A DNA stretch of 64,000 bases from an uncultured Lachnospiraceae bacterium (lineage in GTDB: Bacteria > Bacillota > Clostridia > Lachnospirales > Lachnospiraceae): contig CAJUDM010000006.1 in NCBI GenBank assembly GCA_910584915.1, forward strand, positions 62,001 to 126,000, given 5' to 3'. Of the stretch, positions 16,462-25,948 are shown piece after piece. Numbering within the stretch: the stretch's first letter is position 1; each line of letters opens with the position of its first letter. The notes under the pieces are model-generated. The model saw nothing but the letters and a program-made list of their open reading frames with translations. It did not search any database and was not told the DNA's origin. The position numbers and the translations under genes are program-made.

Positions 16462-17895
16462 TTGGCACAGGAGCACAACTCCAACATAAGAAAATATCAT
16501 AAACCGTTAAATATCAATATCGGCATGATCATTTTCGGCGTCATGTTCATCTATATCATCATATGTATCATCATGTATCTGCAGACGGAGCATTTAAGCG
16601 GCTATGAGGTAAAGACAGGATCTCTGACAGTCAACAATGTATACCGGGGGATCGCGCTCAGAGAAGAAACACTCTACGAGGCGGTCGACGCGGGATATGT
16701 ATACTATTTTGCGCCTGAAGGGACACATGTGGCATGCGGAGACCTGGTGTATGCGGTAGATTCCTCCAGTAAACTCGCAGAAATCATGAATGAGACGACG
16801 GAGGAGGAAAACCTCTCGAACAGCGATTACAACAGCCTCAAAAACAAGATCATAAACTATCGGAGCAATTTCAGTGAGACCGAGTTTTCCACAGTGTATG
16901 ATTTTAAATACGACCTGCAGGGCGAGGTGGCGAAACTCAGCAATCAGGCAGTGCTCAGCGCCATGAACGAGATGGCGGGCGCAGCCGGTATCAGCAGATG
17001 TTATGCGGACAGAGCGGGAGCCGTGGTGTTTTCCAGCGACGGCTACGAAAACATAAAGCCCCAGGAGATCACGCTGGAGAGTTTTAACGAAGAAAATTAT
17101 ACAAAAAATCAATTCCTCGCGGCAAACCGGTTCGGAAAGAACGATGCGGTCTATAAACTTGTGACAAAGGAGGACTGGGATGTCGTGATCCAAGTGGACT
17201 CGGAGGAACGGGTGCAGGAACTGCAGGAAGCGGAGTATGTGAAGGTAAAATTTATGGAGGATCAGTATGAGACCTGGGGTAAAGTGACCGTCTACGGCAA
17301 AGACGAAAACGAGGGCGTCACTTTTGTGGGACTGGGTTTCACAACCTCCATGATCAATTATATCAAGGACCGCTTCGTGGATGTGGAACTGATCCTGGAG
17401 GAGGATACAGGGTTGAAGATCCCCAACTCCGCGATCGCCCAGCGAAATTTCTTCCTGATCGATGAGGAATATATCGTGGAACACGGAAATGACAAAAAAC
17501 AGGGCGTTATGCGCCAGACATTCACGGAAGATAACGAGATCACCTCGGAATTTGTGGAGACACCGATCTACAATGTGGATGAGAAGGAAGGCGTTTACTA
17601 TGTGGATGAAAGTGTGCTGAAAGTGGGAGACGTACTCTATCGGGAGGATTCCACGGAAACGCTGACTGTGAGCAAGCAGGCGTCCCTGACCGGTGTCTAC
17701 AATATCAATAAAGGCTATGCGGACTTTAAGAGGATCATCGTACTGTATGACAACGATGAATATTCCATTGTGGAATCCAACACGAAGTATGGACTGAGGC
17801 CTTACGACTATATCGCGCTCGACGCATCCACGGTAACGGCGGATCAGTTTGTGCATGAGAAGAAGCTGGAGACAAGATCGGAGGAGGCGCAGTAG
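16462..17895 (+). CDS. HlyD-like membrane-anchored protein in the division locus
   Basis: 477 residues from TTG 16462. An ATG at 16447 is in frame, but GGAGG (16449-16453) lies inside it and is ideally spaced for the TTG. One membrane helix (~23-45 from the upstream ATG) precedes an extracellular part with a biotinyl-lipoyl-like half (GYVYYFAPEGTHVACGDLVYAV) and a second one (YADRAGAVVFSSDGYENI), as in membrane fusion proteins of HlyD type. No transporter partner is encoded nearby. Its place before yggS and sepF suggests a role at the division site or cell wall, which is inference from context. Confidence 0.7.
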   Translation: MAQEHNSNIRKYHKPLNINIGMIIFGVMFIYIIICIIMYLQTEHLSGYEVKTGSLTVNNVYRGIALREETLYEAVDAGYVYYFAPEGTHVACGDLVYAVDSSSKLAEIMNETTEEENLSNSDYNSLKNKIINYRSNFSETEFSTVYDFKYDLQGEVAKLSNQAVLSAMNEMAGAAGISRCYADRAGAVVFSSDGYENIKPQEITLESFNEENYTKNQFLAANRFGKNDAVYKLVTKEDWDVVIQVDSEERVQELQEAEYVKVKFMEDQYETWGKVTVYGKDENEGVTFVGLGFTTSMINYIKDRFVDVELILEEDTGLKIPNSAIAQRNFFLIDEEYIVEHGNDKKQGVMRQTFTEDNEITSEFVETPIYNVDEKEGVYYVDESVLKVGDVLYREDSTETLTVSKQASLTGVYNINKGYADFKRIIVLYDNDEYSIVESNTKYGLRPYDYIALDASTVTADQFVHEKKLETRSEEAQ

Positions 17896-17994
17896 CAGCC
17901 GGTCGATGCGGAAAGTAACCTGACGGATGTCAGCATAAAGAAATGTTCATTGCCATGCCGACGGCGATATACAGAGAATTCAGGAGGAGATATC

Positions 17995-18675
17995 ATGATC
18001 AAAGAAAATCTGAACGCAGTACGGGAAAATATCAGACTGGCGGCGGAAGAGGCCGGAAGGGATCCGGGAGATGTCACGCTGATCGCAGTCAGCAAGACGA
18101 AGCCGGTTTCCATGATAGAGGAGGCGTATGCATGCGGCTGTCTGGATTTCGGGGAGAACAGGGTGCAGGAACTCTGTGAGAAATATGAGGTATTGCCGAA
18201 GGATATCCGGTGGCACCTGATAGGGCATCTGCAGCGGAACAAGGTGAAATATGTGGTAGACAAGGCATATCTGATCCACAGCGTGGATTCTCTGAAGCTG
18301 GCACAGGAGATTCAGAAGGAAGCGGAAAAGAAGCAGGTGGATGTCAATATCCTGATAGAAGTCAATATGGCAGATGAGGAGAGCAAATTCGGCGTGTCTG
18401 CAAAAGAGGCGGAAGATCTGGTGCGCGAAGCGGCGAAATTGCCAAATATACACATCCAGGGACTCATGACAATAGCTCCTATTGTCGAAAAACCGGAAGA
18501 TAACGCAGTTCACTTTGCCAACTTAAAACAATTATCTGTTGACATAAAGAGGAAAAACATTGATAATGTTAATATGAATGTTCTTTCAATGGGAATGACC
18601 GGAGATTACGGACAGGCTGTGAAAGATGGCGCAACTTATGTGAGGGTGGGAACCGGCATCTTTGGGGAACGATAA
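17995..18675 (+). CDS. yggS: YggS/YlmE-family PLP-binding protein
   Basis: 227 residues from ATG 17995, set by AGGAGG at 17982-17987. The PLP lysine lies in LIAVSKTKP, and DFGENRVQEL, WHLIGHLQRNK and HSVDSL are typical. Family members (PLPBP) bind PLP without a known enzyme reaction and maintain vitamin B6 and amino-acid balance. In Gram-positives the gene stands next to sepF, as here (14-base gap). Confidence 0.95.
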   Translation: MIKENLNAVRENIRLAAEEAGRDPGDVTLIAVSKTKPVSMIEEAYACGCLDFGENRVQELCEKYEVLPKDIRWHLIGHLQRNKVKYVVDKAYLIHSVDSLKLAQEIQKEAEKKQVDVNILIEVNMADEESKFGVSAKEAEDLVREAAKLPNIHIQGLMTIAPIVEKPEDNAVHFANLKQLSVDIKRKNIDNVNMNVLSMGMTGDYGQAVKDGATYVRVGTGIFGER

Positions 18676-18689
18676 GGAGAGAGTGATTA

Positions 18690-19199
18690 ATGGGAGTAAT
18701 GGACAAGTTTTTGAACTATATGAAGCTGAACGATGAAGACGACGGCGGATATTATGACGATGACGATGACTATTACGATGACGATGAGATAGAGGAACCT
18801 GCTCCCAGAAGAAGCAGGCCGACACTTGTGAAGAACGATCCGGAGCCGGAGGAAGAGAAACCGGTAAAAAAGACGGTTCCGAAGATAACGCCTATGAAAC
18901 AGTCAAAAAAAGTCGGCATGGGCGGCATGGAGGTCTGTGTGATCAAGCCCACTTCCGTGGAGGACGGCCGGGAGATCACGGAAACTCTTTTGGCAAACAG
19001 GACAGTGGTATTAAACCTGGAAGGACTGGATATGGAGATTGCCCAGAGGATCATCGATTTCACAAGCGGTTCCTGCTTTGCGATCAGCGGAAACCTGCAG
19101 AAGATCTCCCACTATATTTTTATCATCACGCCTCCGAGTGTGGATATCTCAGGAGATTTTCAGGAGATCATGGGTTCCGCACTGGATATGCCAATTTGA
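18690..19199 (+). CDS. sepF: Cell division protein SepF
   Basis: 169 residues. An N-terminal amphipathic membrane-binding helix (MGVMDKFLNYMKL) is followed by a very acidic, Asp/Tyr-rich linker (~15-35), a Pro/Lys linker and the SepF core (~80-165: TVVLNLEGLDMEIAQRIIDFTSGSCFAISGNLQKISHYIFIITP). SepF polymers tether FtsZ to the membrane and support septum formation. The acidic DDDDDYYDDDE linker is longer than in Bacillus. It is likely co-transcribed with yggS and is followed by a terminator. Confidence 0.95.
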   Translation: MGVMDKFLNYMKLNDEDDGGYYDDDDDYYDDDEIEEPAPRRSRPTLVKNDPEPEEEKPVKKTVPKITPMKQSKKVGMGGMEVCVIKPTSVEDGREITETLLANRTVVLNLEGLDMEIAQRIIDFTSGSCFAISGNLQKISHYIFIITPPSVDISGDFQEIMGSALDMPI

Positions 19200-19234
19200 T
19201 TGAAATATATACATAATATATAAGGATGTATAAA

Positions 19235-19281
19235 ACATCCTGCAAGATGCCGAAGTGATTTCGGACTGCAGGGTGTTTTTT
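19235..19281 (+). terminator. Rho-independent terminator after sepF
   Basis: ACATCCTGCA (19235-19244) pairs with TGCAGGGTGT (19267-19276) with one G-T wobble; six T follow. The loop holds a smaller CCGAA/TTCGG hairpin. Confidence 0.85.
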
Positions 19282-19401
19282 CGGGTCTGCAGGCATACAT
19301 TGTGGCAGCCTGAAGACGGTACCTGCGGGACCGGCAATGACAGATTCCGGGACACGTTACGGAGAAAACGATAACAAACAAGTGGATATGGAGGAACAGA
19401 A

Positions 19402-20556
19402 ATGGTTGAAGCTGCAAAAGAACAGGAATATGGCAGGCTTTCGGTCTCATATCAGAAGAAGCCATGTTATGATATCGTATTGGAACATTCCTTTGAGAAA
19501 CTGCCGGAGGAACTGATTAAGCTTTTTCCGGAGGAGGACGGGAAAAGCCTGCTGAGAAAGCGCAATCTCTGTGTGATCACAGACCGCAATGTGGATGCCC
19601 TCTTTGGCGATGAGATCAAGGGGCTTTTGCAGGGAATCTGCAATGAAGTATCCTTTTATGTATTCCCGGCGGGGGAGGAGAATAAAACTTTAGATACAGT
19701 ATCAGATATTTACCGGTTTTTAATAGAAAAAAAGATCACAAGAAAGGATATGCTGGTCGCTCTCGGCGGCGGCGTGACCGGAGATATCACCGGTTTTGCG
19801 GCAGCCACCTATTTGCGCGGGATCGATTTTGTCCAGATCCCCACTACGCTTTTATCCCAGGTGGACAGTTCCATAGGCGGAAAGACAGGCGTTGATCTCG
19901 ACCGGTATAAAAATATGGTGGGCGCTTTCCACATGCCGAGGCTTGTCTATACAAATGTCTCCGTGCTAAAAGAACTGGATGAGAGACAGTTTGCCTCGGG
20001 GTTCGCGGAAGTGATGAAACATGGCCTGATAAAGGATAGAAAATACTATGAGTGGCTTCTTGAAAATATGTATGAGATCGATGACAGAGATCCGGACATC
20101 CTGCAGGAGATGGTCTACAGAAGCTGTGTGATCAAAAAAAAGGTAGTGGAGAAAGATCCGACGGAACAGGGCGAGCGGGCGCTGCTCAACTTCGGCCACA
20201 CGATCGGGCACGGCATAGAAAAGGCGGGCGGTTTTTCACTCCTGCACGGAGAATGTGTTGCCCTCGGCTGTATCGCCGCCGCCAATATTTCTTATAAACA
20301 CCAGCTGATAGGGGAGGATGAATATCTGGAAATACGCGATATGTTCGTGCCGTTCCATCTGCCCATCGCTCTGAGGGAGATATCATTCACAGCGCAGGAA
20401 GTGGTAGAAAATACAAAATCCGATAAAAAGAACGCTTCGGGAACTTTGCGGTTTATTCTGTTGCAAAAGCTGGGGAAAGCGGTCATTGACGAAACGGTGA
20501 CGGAAAGAGAATTACTTGAGGCAGTGGAGGATTTGATCATTCATGAAGAAACGTAA
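19402..20556 (+). CDS. aroB: 3-dehydroquinate synthase
   Basis: 384 residues. NAD-binding GGGVTGDITGFAAATYLRGIDFVQIPTTLLSQVDSSIGGKTGVD and the metal ligands in GFAEVMKHGLI and LNFGHTIGHGIE mark AroB, which makes 3-dehydroquinate from DAHP in the shikimate pathway. GGAGG precedes the start. Overlap of 14 bases with lspA couples the two translationally. Confidence 0.95.
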   Translation: MVEAAKEQEYGRLSVSYQKKPCYDIVLEHSFEKLPEELIKLFPEEDGKSLLRKRNLCVITDRNVDALFGDEIKGLLQGICNEVSFYVFPAGEENKTLDTVSDIYRFLIEKKITRKDMLVALGGGVTGDITGFAAATYLRGIDFVQIPTTLLSQVDSSIGGKTGVDLDRYKNMVGAFHMPRLVYTNVSVLKELDERQFASGFAEVMKHGLIKDRKYYEWLLENMYEIDDRDPDILQEMVYRSCVIKKKVVEKDPTEQGERALLNFGHTIGHGIEKAGGFSLLHGECVALGCIAAANISYKHQLIGEDEYLEIRDMFVPFHLPIALREISFTAQEVVENTKSDKKNASGTLRFILLQKLGKAVIDETVTERELLEAVEDLIIHEET

Positions 20557-21079
20557 ATGGATTCTGCTTGTCATAGATCTGGCGGCTATGGTCCTTTTGA
20601 CCTGGTTTGACCAGTTAACAAAAAAAATGGCTGTGCTCTATCTGAAGGGAAAGCCGGATATTCCGATCCTGAAAGATGTCCTTGTCCTGCAGTATCTGGA
20701 AAACAAGGGCGCCGCCTTCGGCATGCTGCAGAACCAGAAGATTTTTTTTCTGTTTATCGAGATACTGATCCTGCTTTTCATCGGCTTTGTGATGGTGCGG
20801 CTGCCATCCTGCAAAAAATACAACCTGATGCATCTCATGATCGTGCTTGTGGCAAGCGGCGCCATAGGCAATATGATAGACCGGGTGATACAGGATTACG
20901 TGGTGGATTTTATCTATTTTGTACTGATTGATTTTCCGATCTTTAACGTGGCGGATATCTATGTGACCTGCGCTACGGTAATTTTTGTGTTTGCCGTCCT
21001 GTTTTATTACAAGGAGGAGGATTTTGCCTTTCTCAGCGTAAAACAAAAAGTGCAGAGAACTCCCAATTATGAAGAGTAA
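20543..21079 (+). CDS. lspA: Lipoprotein signal peptidase II
   Basis: 178 residues with four membrane helices. The aspartic protease dyad is in GNMIDRV and FNVADIYV, and LENKGAAFGM is conserved. LspA removes the signal peptide of lipidated prolipoproteins such as the DacF-like protein above. The C-terminus is extended by ~20 charged residues. It overlaps aroB by 14 bases. Confidence 0.95.
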   Translation: MKKRKWILLVIDLAAMVLLTWFDQLTKKMAVLYLKGKPDIPILKDVLVLQYLENKGAAFGMLQNQKIFFLFIEILILLFIGFVMVRLPSCKKYNLMHLMIVLVASGAIGNMIDRVIQDYVVDFIYFVLIDFPIFNVADIYVTCATVIFVFAVLFYYKEEDFAFLSVKQKVQRTPNYEE

Positions 21080-21101
21080 CACTGTCACAGGGGATGATCA
21101 G

Positions 21102-22016
21102 ATGGATGAATTTAAATTTGAAGTAACAGAAAATGACAGCGGTGAGCGGATCGATAAATTTATCGCGGGCAGTATCGATTCGCTCACCCGTTCTTATATT
21201 CAGAAAATGATAGCGCAGGAGATGTGCTTTGTCAACGGGAAGGCGGTAAAGGCGAGTTACCGCGTAAAAGATGAGGATGTGGTGTCGTTTGGCCTTCCGG
21301 AGAGCGTTGAGCCCGACATTAAGGCAGAGGATATCCCCCTCGATATCCTGTATGAGGATGAAGATGTTCTGGTGGTCAATAAACCGAAAAACATGGTCGT
21401 CCATCCGGCTCCCGGGCATTACAGCGGCACGTTGGTCAATGCCGTCATGTATCACTGCAGGGATTCTCTCTCCGGGATAAACGGTGTGATGCGCCCGGGT
21501 ATCGTACACCGCATCGATAAAGATACCTCTGGTTCCCTGATCATCTGCAAAAACGATATGGCTCACAACAGCATTGCCGCACAGTTAAAGGAGCACTCTG
21601 TCAACCGTGTCTATCATGCCATCGTCCACGGTGTTTTGAAGGAAGATGAACTGACAATAGATGCTGCCCTGGGAAGGCATCCCCGGGACAGGATGAAAAT
21701 GGCAGTTGTACCGGGCGGAAAGAGGGCGGTTACCCATATCCAAGTGCTGAAGCGCTTCCAGAAGTTCACTTATGTGGCATGCCGTTTAGAGACCGGCAGG
21801 ACGCATCAGATCCGGGTGCATATGGCGCATATCGGGCATCCGATCCTGGGGGATGAGGTGTACGCGCCGGGCAGAAAGAGCCCTGTAACATGCAGGGACG
21901 GTCAGATCCTGCACGCAAAGTCCATCGGTTTTCTCCATCCTTCCACCGGGAAATATATTGAATTTGAGGCGCCTCTACCCGATGAATTCAGACATCTTTT
22001 AGATATTCTCGTATAG
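21102..22016 (+). CDS. rluD: RluA-family pseudouridine synthase (RluD/YlyB type)
   Basis: 304 residues from ATG 21102 (AGGGG at 21089-21093); an ATG at 21069 would overlap lspA and lacks this site. An S4 RNA-binding domain (GERIDKFIAGSIDSLTRSYIQKMI) precedes the catalytic domain with HRIDKDTSGSLIICKN, where the aspartate is the nucleophile. It isomerises uridines in rRNA; the exact target cannot be told from sequence. The lspA-rluD order is standard in Firmicutes. Confidence 0.93.
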   Translation: MDEFKFEVTENDSGERIDKFIAGSIDSLTRSYIQKMIAQEMCFVNGKAVKASYRVKDEDVVSFGLPESVEPDIKAEDIPLDILYEDEDVLVVNKPKNMVVHPAPGHYSGTLVNAVMYHCRDSLSGINGVMRPGIVHRIDKDTSGSLIICKNDMAHNSIAAQLKEHSVNRVYHAIVHGVLKEDELTIDAALGRHPRDRMKMAVVPGGKRAVTHIQVLKRFQKFTYVACRLETGRTHQIRVHMAHIGHPILGDEVYAPGRKSPVTCRDGQILHAKSIGFLHPSTGKYIEFEAPLPDEFRHLLDILV

Positions 22017-22064
22017 ATTCCGTATATTTATTCAGGAAAAAAACAGAAAAACAGGATTTTTAAG

Positions 22065-22092
22065 AAAAAATGCAAGTTCATTGCATTTTTTT
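22065..22092 (+). terminator. Rho-independent terminator after rluD
   Basis: AAAAAATGCAA (22065-22075) and TTGCATTTTTT (22081-22091) form an 11-base stem with loop GTTCA. The A-run and T-run would allow function in both directions. Confidence 0.85.
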
Positions 22093-22093
22093 G

Positions 22094-22122
22094 TTGAATT
22101 TTTCGATTTAGTGTGCTAAATT
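22094..22122 (+). promoter_or_regulatory. Candidate promoter for the hypothetical gene at 22194
   Basis: TTGAAT (22094-22099) and TAAATT (22117-22122) are 17 bp apart, immediately after the terminator. Confidence 0.45.
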
Positions 22123-22193
22123 AGTTACAGTGTTTTTTTAGAAAGTTTATACTTATTTAATATCATGGAAAGTACAACGGAGTATATCACAGA

Positions 22194-22796
22194 ATGAATT
22201 CAGCTGATTATTTGGACAGACTGCTCCTTCGGTATTCGGGTACGTTTGATATTTATCAGCCATATACCATTCTGGGCAGAGAATATCCGGCGTACGGGTA
22301 TTTTTTTTCCCATATGGAGAAATATGTGCTTGTCAGAAAAGCGAATATGTGGTCCGCGGACAGTTATGAGCATATCCTGTTTGTAAATACGGAAGACCTG
22401 ACGACAAAGGATCTGGAGGAATACAGACATGCCGTGGCGGAATATATTGAACCAAAACTGGTTTTAAAGGGAGAAAAACTTCCTGATCCAAACCACATGT
22501 ATTCTTATATCACAATAGCGGCCGTGACAGAAAAGGCATTATCTCCTGAGATAAAAAGGGCAGTCAGAAAGTTTAAGTTTGAAAAAAGTTATATGCACAG
22601 CATCCGCGGATATTCCCAGGCGAGGATCGCTGTCGCGTCCATGGAGGATGAAAATATCTGCCTGAATGCTGCGGGAAGGACACTGAAAAAGCTGTACAGA
22701 AGCGTCTTTGAGGAAGTGAAAGCCGGGAAACCAGGCTACAGCGAGGCGCTGAAGAAGCAGGGGATAGAAAGCTTCAGACAGCAGATTTCCGGTTGA
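22194..22796 (+). CDS. Conserved-looking soluble protein of unknown function
   Basis: 200 residues without signal peptide or membrane helix. I do not recognise the family. The N-terminal half is a mixed alpha/beta region rich in aromatic residues (YSGTFDIYQPYTILGREYPAYGYFFSHMEKYVLV), then ITIAAVTEKALSPEIKRAVRKFKFEKSY suggests a small sensor-like fold followed by a basic helical tail (~165-195). It stands alone between a terminator and the cstA leader. No ribosome site is obvious. Confidence 0.6.
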   Translation: MNSADYLDRLLLRYSGTFDIYQPYTILGREYPAYGYFFSHMEKYVLVRKANMWSADSYEHILFVNTEDLTTKDLEEYRHAVAEYIEPKLVLKGEKLPDPNHMYSYITIAAVTEKALSPEIKRAVRKFKFEKSYMHSIRGYSQARIAVASMEDENICLNAAGRTLKKLYRSVFEEVKAGKPGYSEALKKQGIESFRQQISG

Positions 22797-22810
22797 CGCT
22801 GCTTATGTTG

Positions 22811-22827
22811 CGCCGGAGACGGCGTTT
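22811..22827 (+). terminator. Weak terminator-like hairpin before cstA
   Basis: CGCCG/CGGCG (22811-22824) with loop GAGA and TTT following. The T-run is too short to be certain. Confidence 0.35.
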
Positions 22828-22931
22828 ATATAAGGCTCTATTAACACTAAAGAGGAGTAACTCGCAGTGTTGTGGTTTTATTCTCACGACAATACATTGC
22901 TCCCCAAATAAAAATTATAGGAGGGATTAGT

Positions 22932-24638
22932 GTGAGCGCATTATTATTAATCGTACTTGCCATCGTGATCTTCGTAGCTGCATATCTTACCTACGGACGT
23001 TACCTGGCTAAAACATGGGGTATCGATCCCAGCAGAACCACGCCTGCCCATGAGATGGAAGACGGCGTAGACTATGTTCCGGCTAAGACTGCTGTCCTGA
23101 TGGGACATCACTTTTCGTCGATCGCCGGCGCAGGACCGATCAACGGACCTATTCAGGCGGCATTTTTCGGCTGGGTACCCTGTTTCCTCTGGATTGTGAT
23201 CGGTGGTATCTTCTTCGGCGCAGTTCAGGATTTCAGTTCCATTTTTATATCCATTCGTCATAAGGGATTGTCCCTCGGCGAAGTGATCGAGGAAAATATC
23301 GGCAAAAAGGCGAGAGTGCTCTTTACTGTATTCGCATGGCTGGTACTTCTTCTGGTTATCGCGGCTTTTGCTGATATCGTAGCGAATTCCTTTATCGGCG
23401 CAAGCTATGGCGGAAGCGCGAGCAACGGTTCCGTTGCGACAGCTTCCATCCTGTTTATTCCGCTTGCCATCGCGTTCGGTTTTCTTGTATACAGAAAGAA
23501 CGCACCGATGCTCGTTGCCACGGTTCTCGGCGTTGTACTGTTGGCGGCATGTGTAGGCCTCGGCCTGGCATTCCCGATGGATCTGCCCAAGAACTTCTGG
23601 ATCGCGTTCGTGTTTGTCTATATCATGATCGCATCGGTAGCGCCGGTATGGATCTTACTGCAGCCGAGGGATTACCTGAGTTCTTTCCTGCTTTACTTTA
23701 TGATGGCAGCGGCTGTGATCGGCATCATCGGTGCAACGATCATCAATCCGGCGTCCACAACATTCCAGACGCCTGCATTTACCGGTTTTGCAGTGGGCGG
23801 AAGCTATCTGTTCCCGGTACTGTTCATCACCATTGCCTGCGGCGCTATCTCCGGTTTCCATTCACTGATCGGTTCCGGTACGACGTCCAAGCAGCTTGAC
23901 AATGAGAAGGACGCCCTGTTGGTGGGTTACGGCTCCATGCTGATCGAGTGCGTGTTAGCTGTGATTTCCCTGATTGCCATCGGTACGCTTTCCTCCAACG
24001 GCACACAGGCCGCTGTACAGGAAATGCTCGGTCTCGAGGCGATCTCCCCGACCGTTATCTTCGGTACGGCTATCGCCAACTTCTTTGAAGTGATGGGCTT
24101 CTCCGCAAATGCGGTGGCAGCGACAAAGACGATCATCATGCTGGCGGTTTCCTGTTTCTGTCTGACATCGCTGGATACAGGCACAAGGCTTGGCAGATTT
24201 ATGTTCCAGGAGCTGTTTGCGACAAGCAAGAGCGGCGAGAAGAATATTCTTTCCAACATGTATGTTGCGACAGTGGTCACAGCGATCTGCGGTTTCATCC
24301 TCTGTCTGGCAGGTTATCAGAAAGTATGGCCTTTATTTGGTGCAGCCAACCAGCTGGTGGCTGTTCCCGCGTTCCTCGCTGCGGCAACTTACTTAAAGAA
24401 GATCGGCAAGAACAACAAGATGCTCTATTTCCCGATCATCTTTATGTCCGCTGCAACACTCTGTTCACTGGTATTATCCTTCAAAAATAATATCGTGGCT
24501 ATCGCTGAAGGAGCGGAAGGCACAGCGTTATTTACCTGTATTCTGCAGGATGTCATCATCGTTCCGCTTGTGATCCTGGCTGTTATCCTTATTGTCGAGG
24601 GTACACAGGTGCTGACAGGAAAGAAGAAAGCGGCTTAG
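22932..24638 (+). CDS. cstA: Carbon starvation protein CstA family transporter
   Basis: 568 residues with about 15-16 membrane helices, from GTG 22932, which follows AGGAGGG; an ATG at 22872 in frame lacks such a site. PAHEMEDGVDYVPAKTAVLMGHHFSSIAGAGPINGPIQAAFFGW is the family hallmark, and ISGFHSLIGSGTTSKQL is the second. Family members (CstA, BtsT) import peptides or pyruvate when carbon is scarce. The leader (22828-22931) has one six-base inverted repeat (AACACT/AGTGTT) but no known riboswitch form. Confidence 0.93.
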   Translation: MSALLLIVLAIVIFVAAYLTYGRYLAKTWGIDPSRTTPAHEMEDGVDYVPAKTAVLMGHHFSSIAGAGPINGPIQAAFFGWVPCFLWIVIGGIFFGAVQDFSSIFISIRHKGLSLGEVIEENIGKKARVLFTVFAWLVLLLVIAAFADIVANSFIGASYGGSASNGSVATASILFIPLAIAFGFLVYRKNAPMLVATVLGVVLLAACVGLGLAFPMDLPKNFWIAFVFVYIMIASVAPVWILLQPRDYLSSFLLYFMMAAAVIGIIGATIINPASTTFQTPAFTGFAVGGSYLFPVLFITIACGAISGFHSLIGSGTTSKQLDNEKDALLVGYGSMLIECVLAVISLIAIGTLSSNGTQAAVQEMLGLEAISPTVIFGTAIANFFEVMGFSANAVAATKTIIMLAVSCFCLTSLDTGTRLGRFMFQELFATSKSGEKNILSNMYVATVVTAICGFILCLAGYQKVWPLFGAANQLVAVPAFLAAATYLKKIGKNNKMLYFPIIFMSAATLCSLVLSFKNNIVAIAEGAEGTALFTCILQDVIIVPLVILAVILIVEGTQVLTGKKKAA

Positions 24639-24667
24639 AAAGTCATTAAATGAAGGCAGTAAATGGT

Positions 24668-24702
24668 AACCCGCCCGGTAAAGTATACCGGGCGGGTTAT
24701 TT
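24668..24702. terminator. Terminator between cstA and convergent gene
   Basis: AACCCGCCCGGTA (24668-24680) and TACCGGGCGGGTT (24686-24698) form a perfect 13-base stem, with ATTTTA after it. It ends cstA transcription. Confidence 0.85.
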
Positions 24703-24760
24703 TATGCGCAGAGGGAAGCCGGCTCCTCCCTGCCTGATCTGTCAGCCGGCATATCTGCTG

Positions 24761-25606
24761 TTATTCTGTAGGCGGTGAGATCGTGACTATGACCAGTTCC
24801 GGGCGGTTAAAGATCCTCGGTACTTTTGTGCTTTCCTTTGCGAGGCCTCTGCTGACGACCATGACCTTATCGCCGATCACATACATGCCGCCGGCATATC
24901 TTGGAAACCATCCCTGATCCGGTGCAAAGAGCCCGTTGATGATGCCGGGAATCCGCCATTGTCCGCCGTGTGTATGTCCTGCCAGGATCAGGTCAAAATC
25001 GTATTGCAGATACATGCCGATCAACTCCGGCCTGTGGGAGAGCAGGAGAGTGCAGTTGTCCTTATCATGGGGATCCGACTCGAAAATGGCATCCAGCTGC
25101 GCCCTTGTATCAGGACTGCCGCCGGTGTAAATCGTCGCATCCGGATCTGTGATGCCGCAGACCGTTATGGTCTGCCCGTTTATTTTTATCTCTTCAAAAG
25201 AACCGTCCAGAACCGATACACCGTATGCGGAAAACAGTTCCAGTATGCTCTCCACACGACCGCTCCAGTATTCATGGTTACCCGTGACATAAAAGCAGGG
25301 ATAACGTCCGGCAATTCCCTTTAAAAACATTTCCGCATTGTCATCCGGGATCACATCATCGCAGATATCCCCGCCAAGCAGAACCAGATCAGGCATCTGA
25401 CTGTCTATCGCACTTATGAGCTTTTTCTCATCCTCACCGTAACCGCAGGAGTGAAGATCCGTGATCAGGGCGATTTTTATCGTTTCCGACACCTTATCCG
25501 TAATGATCTCATAATGTTTTATATTGAGCCTGATATCAAAAGCGGCGGCAGAAAACAGAAGCAATGCGGACAGAGAAAATATCAGCATGCGTTTCTTTCG
25601 GTTCAT
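24761..25606 (-). CDS. Membrane-anchored metallophosphoesterase (YkuE-like)
   Basis: 281 residues from the ATG at 25606. One N-terminal hydrophobic anchor (MNRKKRMLIFSLSALLLFSAAA) is followed by a calcineurin-like domain with all metal motifs: LITDLHSCGYG, LLGGDICDD, VTGNHEYW, LSHRP and LAGHTHGGQ. Relatives hydrolyse phosphoesters at the membrane surface, such as lipid A precursors or phosphoinositides; the substrate here is unknown. The frame is open up to an ATG at 25705, but a promoter -10 box at 25720-25725 would leave almost no leader for that start, so the shorter form is preferred. Confidence 0.8.
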   Translation of the reverse strand: MNRKKRMLIFSLSALLLFSAAAFDIRLNIKHYEIITDKVSETIKIALITDLHSCGYGEDEKKLISAIDSQMPDLVLLGGDICDDVIPDDNAEMFLKGIAGRYPCFYVTGNHEYWSGRVESILELFSAYGVSVLDGSFEEIKINGQTITVCGITDPDATIYTGGSPDTRAQLDAIFESDPHDKDNCTLLLSHRPELIGMYLQYDFDLILAGHTHGGQWRIPGIINGLFAPDQGWFPRYAGGMYVIGDKVMVVSRGLAKESTKVPRIFNRPELVIVTISPPTE

Positions 25607-25719
25607 TTTATTTTGTCCGTTATTCTTCTTCCTTCTTAAGATCGATATCACCTTCCTTACAGGAATCCCAGAGTTTTTCCGGTTCACGCCACGGAAAAGA
25701 TTCATAATATATTGTCTGT

Positions 25720-25749
25720 ATTATAGGGCAGGGCAGAGAAATGCGTCAA
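25720..25749 (-). promoter_or_regulatory. Promoter for the metallophosphoesterase gene
   Basis: Read on the minus strand: TTGACG (25749-25744), 18-bp spacer, TATAAT (25725-25720). Confidence 0.65.
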
Positions 25750-25948
25750 GCGGTATCTCTGTATCATCATATGCGCCAAATGCCATGAACTGAACAACGG
25801 AAATCCTTTTTCAAACCTTTTGCCCGGAATATGGTTTCAGGGCATTTATGGGTTGTTTTTGCTTATAAATAAGAGTATACTTTTAGATAACGAAATAAAG
25901 GAACCGGATAGGACAATGAGATCCGGGTATGAGACAGGAGGTGAAAAC

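Noticed and set aside
16594..17856. 420-codon minus-strand frame across the HlyD-like gene
   Set aside because: No start signal, and the plus strand has the membrane anchor and ideal TTG start.
22797..22931. Riboswitch before cstA
   Set aside because: Only a short hairpin and a six-base repeat; no known riboswitch core recognised.
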